DNA of 64,000 nt, from contig JAFEEG010000004.1 of assembly GCA_018241225.1 (NCBI GenBank), positions 104,244 through 168,243 of the forward strand, read 5' to 3'. Position 1 is the stretch's first letter. Every line of letters begins with the position of its first letter. Below, piece after piece: positions 43,978 through 55,200 of the stretch. Below the pieces are notes generated by a model. That model saw only the letters and a list, made by a program, of their open reading frames with translations, searched no databases and had not been told where the DNA came from. Both the position numbers and the translations under genes were made by a program. Origin of the DNA: Pseudomonadota bacterium (GTDB taxonomy: Bacteria; Pseudomonadota; Gammaproteobacteria; Burkholderiales; Burkholderiaceae_C).

Positions 43978-45129
43978 TCAGCTGGTGGTGGTGGCTTCTT
44001 CCGGTGGCGGCGTGGCGTCCGCCTTTTGCGTGAAGCGGCCCACGCCCCACATCGTGCCCAGCACCGCCGCCAGCAGCAGTGCATCGCCCCACCAGGGCCG
44101 TGCCAGCTGGTTGTCGCCCCAGAGGGCCAGCACCAGCAGCACTGCGATCAGGTGCGTGCAGAACACCGGCAGCGAGGCAGCGCCCATGGTCTCCAGCCAA
44201 TGCTGGCGCGGCAGTGCGCGCGCCAGCCGCGGCCCGAAGCGAATGGTGAGAATGCCCAGCACCACCAGGTTGGCGATGCGCAGCGGCCCCAGCACCCACT
44301 TGTCGAACAGCAGGTTGTGCCGCACGTCGCCACCGAAGGGCGCCTGCCCATGTATGCCGTGGTGGCGCCACCAGAAGAAATACGAAGCCAGCGCGAGTGC
44401 AGCGGCCAGCACCCACGGCGGGAAATGAAATGGCCTGGCGTCGGGCGCATTGCGGCTCGCGCCCATCCACAAGCCGGCCATCCACAACAGCTGCCATGCA
44501 AAGGTGTTGAACGAGCCGGTGTCGGCGTAGGGCACCGGCAGGTGCAGCCATTGCACCGCCAGCGCATGCAGCCATTCGGCCAGGCCGTACTGGGCCAGGG
44601 CCCACACCGCCACGCTCACCGCCATCACGCCCCACCAGCCGTGCCGCATGCCGAAGGCCAGCACCCAGGGGCTGAGCAGCAGGAAGAAGATGTACATCGG
44701 CAGGATGTCGAGCAGCGCCGGCTCATACACCAGCAGCAGGCTGAAGACAAAGCCCTCGAGCGGCTGCGCAAGGTAGAACGACACCAGGTTCTTCACGGCC
44801 GGCTGGTCGATGCGCAGCCCCACCGCAGTGATCACGGTGAAGAGAAAGAACAGGATCGCCGCCTGGATCAGGTAGATCTTGAAGGCGCGTTTCCAGAAGG
44901 CGCGCTCCATTTCAACGATGCCCTTGCGGTAGGCAATGCGGCTGTACACCAGGCCGGCCATGTAGGCCGACAGCAGCACGAAGCCCTCGGCCGCCGAGAC
45001 AAACCCGAAGGGCTGGCCCAGCGGGTCGGTCAGCCGCGTGGGCAGGTGGGTGAGCGTCATCAGCACGAGCATCAGCCCGCGCAACGCGTCGATCTCCCAC
45101 GAACGCTTGCCGGATCGCTCTGGGGTCAT
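43978..45129 (-). CDS. OpgC-domain acyltransferase-like membrane protein
   Basis: The 383-residue inner-membrane protein has about ten hydrophobic segments and begins SWEIDALRGLMLVLMTLTHLP, the OpgC/acyltransferase-3 signature; GFVSAAEGFVLLSAYMAGLVY is the second landmark. OpgC succinylates osmoregulated periplasmic glucans, but many OpgC-like proteins have other acceptors. The C-terminal tail PPPEEATTTS is cytosolic or periplasmic and disordered. ATG 45129 begins MTPERSGKR. A glycosyltransferase is divergent, 154 bp away. Confidence 0.85.
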   Translation of the reverse strand: MTPERSGKRSWEIDALRGLMLVLMTLTHLPTRLTDPLGQPFGFVSAAEGFVLLSAYMAGLVYSRIAYRKGIVEMERAFWKRAFKIYLIQAAILFFLFTVITAVGLRIDQPAVKNLVSFYLAQPLEGFVFSLLLVYEPALLDILPMYIFFLLLSPWVLAFGMRHGWWGVMAVSVAVWALAQYGLAEWLHALAVQWLHLPVPYADTGSFNTFAWQLLWMAGLWMGASRNAPDARPFHFPPWVLAAALALASYFFWWRHHGIHGQAPFGGDVRHNLLFDKWVLGPLRIANLVVLGILTIRFGPRLARALPRQHWLETMGAASLPVFCTHLIAVLLVLALWGDNQLARPWWGDALLLAAVLGTMWGVGRFTQKADATPPPEEATTTS

Positions 45130-45283
45130 TCGACGGTTGTCGACCGCATCGCGGCACCGGACACTACACACATGGGCATCGGGCGATTGTGCCCGCCCGC
45201 TCTTGCTCGCCGCCGCGGCGGGGGAATCGCCAGGCGCTTCGACTATTCTTGGCGCTGCCAGCCCCATCGCCCCATCCGCACCG

Positions 45284-46528
45284 ATGATCGTTCTCTCGCA
45301 TCCGACCGGCAATGCCAATTCCCGAGCAGCGGCGCTGGCGCTTGCCCAGCATTCGCAGCTCAGCGCGTTCCACACCTGCATTGCCACCTTCTCGGACGAT
45401 TGGCTCGACCACCTGGCCGGGCTGCCCGGCATGGGCGAGCTGCGCCGGCGCACCTTCGATCCTTCGCTGCGCCGGTTGACGCGCTCGTGGCCCTGGCGCG
45501 AGGCCGCCAGGCTGCTGGCCTCGCGTGCCGGCGCCTCGGCACTGGTGGCGCACGAGCGCGGGCCTTTCAGCGTCGACGCGGTCTACGCCAGCCTCGACAG
45601 GCGCGTGGCCTCCACGCTGGGCCGCCAGGGCGCGCCGCGTGCCGTGTATGCCTACGAGGATGGCGCGCTGGCATCGTTCCAGGCGGCCAAGTCCCAAGGC
45701 ATTGCCTGCCTGTACGACCTGCCCATCGGCTACTGGCGCACCGCGCGCCGGCTGCTGGCCGGCGAGCTCGAGCGCTGGCCCGAGTGGGCCTCCACGCTCA
45801 CCGGCCTGTCCGACTCGCAGAACAAGCTGCTGCGCAAGGACGAGGAGCTGCGCCTGGCCGACCGCATCTTCGTGGCCAGCAGCTTCACCCGCAAGTCGCT
45901 GCAGGACTTTCCGGGGCAGCTCGCGCCCATCGAAGTGATTCCCTACGGCTTTCCGCCCGCCGCGCCGCCCAAGACGACCGAGCGCAAGGAAGGCGATCCG
46001 ATCCGGCTGCTCTTTGTCGGCGGCCTGTCGCAGCGCAAGGGCATTGCCGACCTGTTCGCCGTGATGGACCGCGTGGGCGACGCGGCGCAACTGACCGTGG
46101 TGGGCCGCAACGCCGGGCCGCCCAACGCCGCGCTGGACGCCGCGCTGGCCAAGCACCGCTGGATACCCAGCCTGCCGCATGCCCAGGTGCTCGAGCAGAT
46201 GCGCGAGCACGACGTGCTGGTGTTCCCCTCGCTGTTCGAAGGCTTCGGCCTGGTCATCACCGAAGCCATGTCGCAGGGCACGCCGGTGGTTACCACCGAC
46301 CGCACGGCGGGCGCCGATCTCATCGAGCATGGCCGCGATGGCTGGCTGTTCGAGGCGGGTAGCACGCGCCGCCTCGGCGCGATCATCGAAGGCCTGATCA
46401 ACCGCCCCGGGCAGATCGAGGCCGCGGGCCGCGCCGCCCTGGAAACTGCGCGCAGGCGCACCTGGGCCGACTACGGCAGCGAACTGGCCGCGGCGGTGGC
46501 CAGGGCGGTCGAGCAGCATGAACGCTGA
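45284..46528 (+). CDS. GT4-type glycosyltransferase
   Basis: The 414-residue cytosolic protein is a GT-B glycosyltransferase. The C-terminal domain is typical of GT4: IRLLFVGGLSQRKGIADLF, HVLVF-like DVLVFPSLFEGFGLVITEAM with the E-x7-E pattern, and GTPVVTTDRTAGADLIEHG. The start at 45284 (MIVLSHPTGN) begins the conserved part. Acceptor and sugar are unknown; its location next to OpgC-like and two-component genes suggests envelope glycan work. Confidence 0.85.
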   Translation: MIVLSHPTGNANSRAAALALAQHSQLSAFHTCIATFSDDWLDHLAGLPGMGELRRRTFDPSLRRLTRSWPWREAARLLASRAGASALVAHERGPFSVDAVYASLDRRVASTLGRQGAPRAVYAYEDGALASFQAAKSQGIACLYDLPIGYWRTARRLLAGELERWPEWASTLTGLSDSQNKLLRKDEELRLADRIFVASSFTRKSLQDFPGQLAPIEVIPYGFPPAAPPKTTERKEGDPIRLLFVGGLSQRKGIADLFAVMDRVGDAAQLTVVGRNAGPPNAALDAALAKHRWIPSLPHAQVLEQMREHDVLVFPSLFEGFGLVITEAMSQGTPVVTTDRTAGADLIEHGRDGWLFEAGSTRRLGAIIEGLINRPGQIEAAGRAALETARRRTWADYGSELAAAVARAVEQHER

Positions 46529-46575
46529 GCACCCGGTTTCAGCCTCTCTTAAGTTGGGAACTGGAGGATGCAGCC

Positions 46576-47238
46576 ATGCGCCTGCTGCTCGTTGAAGACG
46601 ACCCCATGATCGGCGAAGCCCTGCTGGAGCTTCTGCGGGCCGAACAGCACTATGCGGTTGACTGGGTGCGCGATGGCGCCATGGCCGACACGGCGCTGCG
46701 CTCGCACAACTACGACCTGGTGCTGCTCGACCTGGGCCTGCCCAAGCGCGACGGGCTGGAGGTGCTGCGCGCGCTGCGCCAGCGCCGCGACCGCGTCCCG
46801 GTGCTGGTGGCCACGGCGCGCGATGCGGTGGCCGACCGGGTGGCTGGCCTGGATGCCGGTGCCGACGACTACGTGCTCAAGCCCTACGACCTGACCGAGC
46901 TGCTGGCGCGCATCCGCGCACTGCTGCGGCGTGGCGCCGGGCAGGCCGAGCCGGTTTTCTCCGCCCACGGCGTGAGCCTGAATCCGGCCACCCGTGAAGC
47001 CACCTGCAATGGCCAGGGCGTGACGCTCTCGGCCAAGGAATGGGCGGTGCTCGAGCCGCTCATTGCCCGTCCGGGCATCGTGCTGTCGCGCGCCCAGCTC
47101 GAGGAAAAGCTCTACGGCTGGAAGGACGAGATCAGCAGCAACGCGGTCGAGGTCTACATCCATGGCCTGCGCAAGAAGCTGGGCAGCGGCTTCATCCAGA
47201 CCGTGCGCGGGCTGGGCTATCTGGTGCCGCGCGAATGA
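46576..47238 (+). CDS. OmpR-family response regulator
   Basis: The 220-residue protein has a receiver domain with Asp8/Asp9, phospho-acceptor Asp52 (DLVLLDLGLPKRDG) and Lys in VLKPYDL, then an OmpR/PhoB winged helix (NAVEVYIHGLRKKLGSGFI... GLGYLVPRE). The pattern is of the QseB/TctD kind. Its stop overlaps the histidine-kinase start (ATGA). With no diagnostic neighbour, the signal is unknown. Confidence 0.93.
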   Translation: MRLLLVEDDPMIGEALLELLRAEQHYAVDWVRDGAMADTALRSHNYDLVLLDLGLPKRDGLEVLRALRQRRDRVPVLVATARDAVADRVAGLDAGADDYVLKPYDLTELLARIRALLRRGAGQAEPVFSAHGVSLNPATREATCNGQGVTLSAKEWAVLEPLIARPGIVLSRAQLEEKLYGWKDEISSNAVEVYIHGLRKKLGSGFIQTVRGLGYLVPRE

Positions 47239-48620
47239 CGGCCAAGAGCGCGGAGCTACAAGGCGCGGACATCCACTTCTCGCTCAAGCGGCGCATGCTG
47301 GGCTTCGTGCTCGCATGCATCCTGGTGGCCGCTACCGCCCTGGGCGTCAACGCCTACCGCAGTGCGCTGCACGACGCCGACGCCATGTTCGACCTGCACC
47401 TGCAGCAGATGGCGCATTCGCTGCGCGGCGGCGTGCCGCTGGGCCTGGGCTTCGACGACGAAGACCGCGAAGGCTACGACCTGTTCGTGCAGATCTGGGG
47501 CCCCGACGGCACACCCATGTTCCGTTCGGCCCGCTCGGCCTTGCCACCGCGCGCGGTGCTGGGCTTTTCCGATGCCAAGGTCGGCGGCCGGCGCTTTCGC
47601 GTGTATTCGCTGCAGACGCCCATGCAGACGGTGCAGATCGCCCAGGACATGGACGCCCGCGAGGCCCGGGCCCGCGCCATTGCCTTGCGTGCCACCTGGC
47701 CGATGGCGTTGATGGCGCCGTTGCTGATGCTGGCGGTGGGCTGGATCATCACCCGCTCGCTGGCACCGGTGGAGCGCATGCGCCGCAACGTGGCGCGGCG
47801 CGCCGACGACGACCTGTCGCCGCTGTCGGAAGAAGGCCTGCCCGACGAAGTACGGCCGCTGGTGCAGGAACTCAACCTGCTCTTCGGGCGCGTCAGCTCG
47901 GCCTTCGAGGCGCAGAAGACTTTCGTGGCCGATGCCGCGCACGAGTTGCGCTCGCCGCTCACCGCCCTGAAGCTGCAGGCCGAGGCGCTGCGGCGTGCCG
48001 GCGACGAAGGCAGCCGCGAGACAGCCATCGTCCGCCTGCAGGGCGGCATCGAGCGTGCCATTCACCTGGTCGGGCAGTTGTTGCAACTGGCGCGGCAGGA
48101 GGCGGGCGAGACGGCCCACACCGTGCCGCGCGGACCGGTGTCGCTGGACGACCTGGTCACCCAATGCGTGAGCGCCGCCTTGCCGCAGGCGCAGGCCCGG
48201 GGCATCGACCTGGGGGTGGCCCAGGTTGACGCCGGCGCCGTCACGCAGGGCGACGCGTCCGCCCTGCGCACTTTGCTGGGCAACCTGGTGGACAACGCGG
48301 TCAAGTACGCGCCGCAGGGCGGGCAGGTCGACGTTTCGCTGCATGCCGCCGATGCCGCGCGTGCAACGGGGCCCATGCTGGTGGTGGAAGACAACGGCCC
48401 GGGAATTCCGGAAAACGAGCGCGAGCGCGCCTTCGACCGCTTCTACCGCCTGGGCGACCGCAACGGCTCGGCCGAAGGCAGCGGACTGGGCCTGGCCATT
48501 GTGCGCACCATTGCGCAGCAGCACGGTGCGCAGGTGCTGCTGGACAGTTCGCAGCGCCTGGGCGGCTTGCGGGTCACGGTGCGTTTCGCCGCGAGCATCA
48601 CGCCGCCGGCCCAGTCGTGA
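47235..48620 (+). CDS. Sensor histidine kinase (QseC/TctE-like)
   Basis: The 461-residue kinase has two membrane segments (MLGFVLACILVAATALGVNA and MALMAPLLMLAVGWIIT) around a periplasmic sensor of about 125 residues, then a HAMP-like linker, an H-box (FVADAAHELRSPLTALKLQA) and an ATPase domain with N-box (LGNLVDNAVKYAP), G1 (VEDNGPGIP) and G2 (GSGLGLAIV). It partners the overlapping response regulator. Confidence 0.93.
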   Translation: MTAKSAELQGADIHFSLKRRMLGFVLACILVAATALGVNAYRSALHDADAMFDLHLQQMAHSLRGGVPLGLGFDDEDREGYDLFVQIWGPDGTPMFRSARSALPPRAVLGFSDAKVGGRRFRVYSLQTPMQTVQIAQDMDAREARARAIALRATWPMALMAPLLMLAVGWIITRSLAPVERMRRNVARRADDDLSPLSEEGLPDEVRPLVQELNLLFGRVSSAFEAQKTFVADAAHELRSPLTALKLQAEALRRAGDEGSRETAIVRLQGGIERAIHLVGQLLQLARQEAGETAHTVPRGPVSLDDLVTQCVSAALPQAQARGIDLGVAQVDAGAVTQGDASALRTLLGNLVDNAVKYAPQGGQVDVSLHAADAARATGPMLVVEDNGPGIPENERERAFDRFYRLGDRNGSAEGSGLGLAIVRTIAQQHGAQVLLDSSQRLGGLRVTVRFAASITPPAQS

Positions 48621-48644
48621 CGCGGGCAGCTTCGCCGGAGCGCG

Positions 48645-49319
48645 TCAGCGTTCTTCGAGCGTGAACTTGTAGACGTTGTTCGGTTCCACGAAAGTGGCCG
48701 AGCGGGTGCGGCCCGTTGCTGCGAAGTCGTTGCTTCGCGCAATGCCGTATTCCTTGAACAACACGCCGGCGGGGACGTCTTTCCCCTCGTCGTAGCGGTA
48801 CTCCGTCTTGTCGAAGCGGATTTCGCCCATGTCGCGGCGAACGTTGGTGCACGACGCAAAAAGGCTCGGGAGCTTCCAGGCGATTGTCTGGGCGCCTCCG
48901 ATCCGCAGCAGATAGACCGACTTGTGCCGGACCGCCGTTCCGGAGGCTGACGAAGGCGTGTTCTCGAGGCACGCCCAGCCGGAAGCGAAGTAGGCGAGGG
49001 TGCCTCTTCCAAGGTCGCCGTTGCCGGCTGCTTCGTCCGCAAACACCCGTGCAGCTGCGAGCCGCACCACCTGCCTGTCGATGACGAGGCTGCCGTTGCC
49101 GATCTCGATCGTATGGTTGCCGTAACCGTTGGTCATGCCACGCCACCTGAGGTGCACGGAACCGTCGCTCGGGGACGTCCGGGCAATGAGCGCGATGGCG
49201 CTCGTTGCCTTGAACAGCGCACCTGGCAAGGTGGCGTAGTACGCCTCGTAGCCCTCGAACTCCCTGGGGCCTGCCGCGGCGAGCGCAGGTGCCAGCAACA
49301 ACATGGCGAGCAGCTTCAT
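48645..49319 (-). CDS. Unrecognised secreted protein
   Basis: The 224-residue product starts at the ATG at 49319 with a short signal peptide (MKLLAMLLLAPALAAAGPRE). The mature part is beta-rich, contains a possible disulfide pair (WACLENT and FASCTNV) and no catalytic motif I know. It is convergent with the histidine kinase and lies downstream of argH on the same strand, 76 bp away. No function proposed. Confidence 0.7.
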   Translation of the reverse strand: MKLLAMLLLAPALAAAGPREFEGYEAYYATLPGALFKATSAIALIARTSPSDGSVHLRWRGMTNGYGNHTIEIGNGSLVIDRQVVRLAAARVFADEAAGNGDLGRGTLAYFASGWACLENTPSSASGTAVRHKSVYLLRIGGAQTIAWKLPSLFASCTNVRRDMGEIRFDKTEYRYDEGKDVPAGVLFKEYGIARSNDFAATGRTRSATFVEPNNVYKFTLEER

Positions 49320-49395
49320 CTGTAGGCCTTTCCCCGGTTGCGCGCGGCGGATTGCCGTGGGTGCCGCCGCCCACCCTTGCCCGGCCGGCGAAGCC

Positions 49396-50793
<1,398 letters not shown>

Positions 50794-50804
50794 GGGAGGC
50801 AATA

Positions 50805-51917
50805 ATGGGCTTGTCACCCAATGTTTCTGTAGTGCGCAACTTGTCGATTTTATCGGCCACCCGAGCTCGCACGCCTGCGCCCCATGCGCAAGGCGGGGCT
50901 GGCGCGTCCGCGCCCGCGCCGCTGGCGGTCTTCGATGTCTGCCAGGTGGGCGTCGTGCTGCGGGCGGTGCTGTTTGTCGAAAGCGTGCTGGCGGTGGCGG
51001 CGCTGTTCTTTGCGGCGGACCCTGCGGACTGGCTGGCCCAGGTGGCAACACTCACCGGAGGGGGATTGCCGTCGGCGCTGCTGTGGCTGGTGGCGATCTG
51101 CGCCCTTCACAAGCGCATCGCGCGTTGGCGGCCGTCCGTCCAGTACACCTTTGCGGCGGCCATGGGCGGGGTGGCCGGGCTGTATGGCTGCGGGCTGCTG
51201 CGGCTGACCGGGGCGCTGGGTGCCACGGCCCCCTGGGTGGCCAGCATGCTGGCCGGGGTGCTGTTCGCGCTGGTGGCCACGGGCTGGCTGGTGCTGCGCG
51301 CGCGCAGCCGCATGCCGGCGGCCACCACGGCCAAGCTGGAAGACCTGCAGTCGCGCATTCGTCCGCACTTCCTGTTCAACACGCTCAACAGTGCCATTGC
51401 CCTGGTGCGCGAGGAGCCGGCCAAGGCCGAGACCATGCTCGAAGACCTGGCCGAGCTGTTTCGCCAGGCGCTGGCCGACCCGCGGGACTCGGTCACGCTG
51501 GCCGACGAGATCGGCCTGGCCGAGCGCTACCTGGCCATCGAGCAGGTGCGCTTTGGCGAGCGCCTTCGCATCCGCTGGGACCTGGACATGGCCGCCGGCA
51601 GCGCGCGCCTGCCGCCGCTCCTGCTGCAGCCGCTGGTGGAAAACGCGGTCAAGCACGGTGTGGAGCCCAGCCCCACCGGTTGCAAGCTGCGCATCCGCAC
51701 GGAGCGGCGCGGTGCCCGCGTGCTCATCGAGGTCATCAACACCCTGCCGCCGCTGCGCTGGGCCGAAAAGCCGCTGCCGCGCGGCCACGGCATTGCCCTG
51801 GCCAATGTGCGAGACAGGCTGCGACTGTTGCACGACGTGCAGGCACAGTTTCGCGCCGGGCCGGACCAGGAAAATTACCGCGTGCGCATCGAGATCCCGG
51901 CGCCGACGAAGGAGTGA
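50805..51917 (+). CDS. LytS/AlgZ-type histidine kinase
   Basis: The 370-residue membrane kinase has four hydrophobic segments in residues 45-170 and the His_kinase domain motif [19 protein letters not shown], with [17 protein letters not shown] as ATP-binding N-box. A GGGAGG site lies a few bases before the ATG at 50805. It lacks obvious sensor motifs. The stop nearly touches the response-regulator gene, so these form an AlgZ/AlgR-like pair. In pseudomonads the pair controls alginate and type IV pili; here targets are unknown. Confidence 0.88.
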   Translation: MGLSPNVSVVRNLSILSATRARTPAPHAQGGAGASAPAPLAVFDVCQVGVVLRAVLFVESVLAVAALFFAADPADWLAQVATLTGGGLPSALLWLVAICALHKRIARWRPSVQYTFAAAMGGVAGLYGCGLLRLTGALGATAPWVASMLAGVLFALVATGWLVLRARSRMPAATTAKLEDLQSRIRPHFLFNTLNSAIALVREEPAKAETMLEDLAELFRQALADPRDSVTLADEIGLAERYLAIEQVRFGERLRIRWDLDMAAGSARLPPLLLQPLVENAVKHGVEPSPTGCKLRIRTERRGARVLIEVINTLPPLRWAEKPLPRGHGIALANVRDRLRLLHDVQAQFRAGPDQENYRVRIEIPAPTKE

Positions 51918-51937
51918 TGAGGAGCAACGAGCCCACC

Positions 51938-52684
51938 ATGAGCACACCCCTGCGGACCCTGATAGTCGACGATGAATCCCTGGCGCGCTCGCGCCTTCGC
52001 ACGCTGCTGGGCGACTGCAATGCGCCGGGCGCCACGGTGCTGGGCGAGGCGGCCGATGGCGAGCAGGCACTGCGCCTTCTGGACCAGCTCGCGCTGGACC
52101 TGGTGCTGCTGGACATCCATATGCCGGGCATCGACGGCATCGAGCTGGTTCGGGCCCTGCGGCATACGAGCCATGCGCCGGCGGTGGTGTTCGTCACCGC
52201 CCATGCCGCGCACGCAGTCACAGCCTTCGAGCTGGAGGCGGTCGACTACCTGACCAAGCCGGTGCGTGCCGAGAGGCTGCAGCAGGCATTGCAGAAGGCC
52301 CAGCGCTTCCTGAAGGAGCAGCGCACGCCAGACGCCGAAGTGAAGGACACGCTGGTCATCCAGGACCGGGGCCGGGCCGAGCGGGTGCCTCTGGCCGAGG
52401 TGCTTTACCTCAAGTCGGAGCTCAAGTACCTCACGGTTCGCACGGCCCTGCGCAGCCATATCCTGGACGGCTCGCTGGCGGATTTCGAAGAGCGCTACCC
52501 CAGGCGGTTCGTGCGCGTGCACCGCAATGCGCTGGTGTCGCGCGAGGCCATTCGGGCGCTTGAGAAGCACGACGGCGGCGACGAGGCCGAAGGCTGGGTG
52601 CTGCGCCTGCATGGCGTGAGCGAGCCGGTGCCGGTATCGCGCCGGCAACTGTCGGCGGTGCGGGACGCGCTCAAGGAGGCCTGA
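51938..52684 (+). CDS. LytTR-type response regulator (AlgR-like)
   Basis: The 248-residue protein has a receiver domain with Asp59 (DLVLLDIHMPGIDG) and a C-terminal LytTR DNA-binding domain (VLYLKSELKYLTVRT, YPRRFVRVHRNALVS). I chose ATG 51938 (MSTPLRT); an in-frame ATG at 51917 overlaps the kinase stop but its GGAG would be only 2 bp away. The stop overlaps the start of the AI-2E-family gene. Confidence 0.9.
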   Translation: MSTPLRTLIVDDESLARSRLRTLLGDCNAPGATVLGEAADGEQALRLLDQLALDLVLLDIHMPGIDGIELVRALRHTSHAPAVVFVTAHAAHAVTAFELEAVDYLTKPVRAERLQQALQKAQRFLKEQRTPDAEVKDTLVIQDRGRAERVPLAEVLYLKSELKYLTVRTALRSHILDGSLADFEERYPRRFVRVHRNALVSREAIRALEKHDGGDEAEGWVLRLHGVSEPVPVSRRQLSAVRDALKEA

Positions 52685-53913
52685 TGTCCGAGGAGCAATC
52701 GCAAACCCCGCCGACGGCTGCGCCAACCGCGCCCGAGGCCGTCGTCGCGCCCGAGCCGCCGTCACTGGCGCAAGCGGCCGAAGCCGCCCAGGCCCCGGCG
52801 CCAGAGCCCGGGCGCGTGCTGCTGGACATGCCGGTGGACGTGCGCAGCGCCGCTCTGGTCTTCCTGGCCGTGCTGGCGGCCGTGTTCACCCTGCGCTGGG
52901 CGGCGGCCGTGTTCATTCCGTTGATGGTGAGCCTGCTCATCACCTATGCCCTGGCGCCACTGGTCGACAAGCTGCAGGAGTGGCGGGTGCCGCGCTGGCT
53001 GGGCGCAGCCGTCGTCCTGCTGGCCATTGGCGGCAGCGTCGGCTGGACGGGCTATCGCCTTTCCGACAGCGCATCGGAGCTGCTCGACGCGCTGCCGGCC
53101 GCGGCCCAGAAGCTGCGCCAGGTGGTGCGCGCCAAGCCGGTGGGCGGCAATCCGCTGGACACGGTGCAAAAGGCTGCAGCGCAACTGGAGCAGGCAGCGC
53201 AGGAAAACTCGGGCAGGGCGCCTGCCCCGCGCGGCGTGCAGCGGGTGGTCATCGAGCGGCCCGGCTTCAATGTGCGCGACTACCTCGTCAGCGGCACCCT
53301 GGGCCTCATTACGGCCGTGGGCCAGCTCACATTGGTTGCCTTCCTCAGCTATTTCGCCTTGTGTTCGGGCGACACCTTCAGGCGCAAGCTGGTGCGCATG
53401 GCCGGGCCCAGCCTGCAGAAGAAGAGGATCACGGTGAAGGTGCTGGACGACATTACCGGCCAGATCGAACGCTATCTGCTGGTGCAGATCCTCACCAGCG
53501 CCGTCGTGGGCCTGGCCACCGGGCTGGCCTTCTGGGCGCTGGGGCTGGAGAACGCGGCCGTCTGGGGCATCGTGGCCGGGGTGACCAACCTCATTCCCTA
53601 CGTGGGCTCGCTGATCGTCATGGGCGCATCGTCGCTGGTGGCCTTCCTGCAGTTCAACGGCATCGAGATGACCCTGGCGGTGGGTGGGGCCTCGCTGTTC
53701 ATCCACACGCTGGTGGGCAACCTGCTCACCCCGTGGCTCACCAGCCGCACCAGCCGCATGAACCCGGTGGCGGTGTTCGTGGGCGTCATCTTCTGGGGCT
53801 GGCTGTGGGGTATCTGGGGGCTGCTGCTGGGCGTGCCGATCCTGATGGTGGTCAAGGCGGTCTTCGACCGGGTGGAAGACCTGCAGGCCATTGGCGAATT
53901 GCTGGGCGACTAG
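52684..53913 (+). CDS. AI-2E-family (PerM) membrane permease
   Basis: The 409-residue protein begins with a proline/alanine-rich cytosolic tail of about 55 residues, then 7-8 membrane segments. The family motif is GVTNLIPYVGSLIVMGASSL and the C-terminal GWLWGIWGLLLGVPILMVVK. Proteins of this family export autoinducer-2 or act as Na/H antiporters; the role here is open. It is coupled to the response regulator by a one-base overlap. Confidence 0.87.
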   Translation: MSEEQSQTPPTAAPTAPEAVVAPEPPSLAQAAEAAQAPAPEPGRVLLDMPVDVRSAALVFLAVLAAVFTLRWAAAVFIPLMVSLLITYALAPLVDKLQEWRVPRWLGAAVVLLAIGGSVGWTGYRLSDSASELLDALPAAAQKLRQVVRAKPVGGNPLDTVQKAAAQLEQAAQENSGRAPAPRGVQRVVIERPGFNVRDYLVSGTLGLITAVGQLTLVAFLSYFALCSGDTFRRKLVRMAGPSLQKKRITVKVLDDITGQIERYLLVQILTSAVVGLATGLAFWALGLENAAVWGIVAGVTNLIPYVGSLIVMGASSLVAFLQFNGIEMTLAVGGASLFIHTLVGNLLTPWLTSRTSRMNPVAVFVGVIFWGWLWGIWGLLLGVPILMVVKAVFDRVEDLQAIGELLGD

Positions 53914-53948
53914 GGCCTGCTCCCGGCAGGCTTGGTCGCCCGCAATGC

Positions 53949-54512
53949 CTACGGGGAAATGACCTGCATCGTGACCGGCCCCTGCAACGTCTCGATACCG
54001 CCAAGAAGGCACCCGAGCAGGCCATTCTGCGGATTGAGCAACTGGTCAATCGGCGTAGCCAGGGCCAGGGTCTGCGTCATGGTGGCGCCGTTGAACCGGC
54101 CGGAGTTGATCGTTGCCGTCAGCACGATGACCGTCTGGCCCGCCGGACGCGTCGCCACCGGCGTGGTGTACGCAAAGGTGCTGGTGTCCACGGGGTTGTT
54201 GTTCCAGGTGATCGTTGCCGAGCCGGCGGATGGTCCGCCCAGGCAACTGAGGTTGCCCGACCCCGCCCACTGGATCCTTGCCGAAGCAACCCCCTGGGCA
54301 GTGACCGGGCAAGCCGTGAAGTCGGAGGTGGCGTTGAGCGTGGTTGGCTGCGCCGCGAAAGTCAGCCCGGGGGCGTAGTGCGCAACCTCGTTGCCCGTGC
54401 AAAACAAGAGATCGGCGGCCTGCGCAGGGGACGCCTGCACCAAGGCCAAACTCACCGCCAGGACCGCGCCAAGGTTGTACGCACAACCTTGTCGAACAAA
54501 CGACGTGTTCAT
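53949..54512 (-). CDS. Unrecognised secreted protein
   Basis: The 187-residue product has a signal peptide (YNLGAVLAVSLALVQASPAQ) and a beta-rich mature region with Thr/Asn/Ala-rich strands and several cysteines (LLFCTG, FTACPV, LSCLGG, GLLGCLLGG). It resembles small secreted proteins of unknown function with an Ig-like fold. It ends 35 bp after the AI-2E gene's stop on the opposite strand. No function proposed. Confidence 0.7.
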   Translation of the reverse strand: MNTSFVRQGCAYNLGAVLAVSLALVQASPAQAADLLFCTGNEVAHYAPGLTFAAQPTTLNATSDFTACPVTAQGVASARIQWAGSGNLSCLGGPSAGSATITWNNNPVDTSTFAYTTPVATRPAGQTVIVLTATINSGRFNGATMTQTLALATPIDQLLNPQNGLLGCLLGGIETLQGPVTMQVISP

Positions 54513-54639
54513 GGTTCACCCCTCCCTTTCGCAAATATTGGTGGAGCACCCCAGGCATAGCAAAGGATCTATGTAAGAAATTGTGTTGACATTGATGTTG
54601 CGGTGCGAGACGCTCGGCGTTCCATTTAGAAAACATTCA

Positions 54640-55200
54640 GTGACAATTCTTGATGCCCGCGAGTCGGCACCCGCTGAGGGAGGTCCGAGCTTTTCCCTCG
54701 AGAACCGCCTGATCCGCGCGGTCTGGATCGGCGTTTGGCTGGCCTGCGCCGCCTGGACCCCGCGGCAGTTCGCGCCCTGGCGGCGGTTCCTGCTGCGCTG
54801 CTTTGGCGCGCGGATGGCGCCGGGCAGCGACGTGCGGGGCAGTGCGCGCGTGTGGTTCCCGGCGCACCTGGAAATGGCGCAGGGCGCCGTGGTCGGGCCG
54901 GGCGTCAACGTCTATTGCATGGGCACCATTTCGCTGGGCGAGGACGTGCTGATCTCGCAAGGGGCGCACCTTTGCGCTGGCACGCACGACTACGATTCGC
55001 CGCAGTTCCAGCTGGTGGCCAGGCCCATCCACGTGGGCGCGCGAGCCTGGATCGCGGCCGAGGCCTTCGTCGGCCCGGGCACGCGCGTCGGCGAAGGGGC
55101 CGTGCTTGGCGCACGCGCTGTTGCCTTTGGCGAACTGGAGCCCTGGACCGTCTATTCCGGCAACCCGGCCAGGCCGATTCGCAAGCGCAGGGCGTCATGA
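54640..55200 (+). CDS. WcaF-like left-handed beta-helix acetyltransferase
   Basis: The 186-residue protein aligns with colanic-acid-type O-acetyltransferases: APWRRFLLRCFGARM, then hexapeptide-repeat strands with the catalytic-loop AHLCAGTHDYDSPQFQLVARPI, and VYSGNPARPIRKR at the end. I chose GTG 54640, which places the conserved N-terminus correctly; upstream GTG/ATG codons (54583, 54595) are possible. It acetylates a sugar in the cytoplasm. Its stop overlaps the next start (ATGA). Confidence 0.82.
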   Translation: MTILDARESAPAEGGPSFSLENRLIRAVWIGVWLACAAWTPRQFAPWRRFLLRCFGARMAPGSDVRGSARVWFPAHLEMAQGAVVGPGVNVYCMGTISLGEDVLISQGAHLCAGTHDYDSPQFQLVARPIHVGARAWIAAEAFVGPGTRVGEGAVLGARAVAFGELEPWTVYSGNPARPIRKRRAS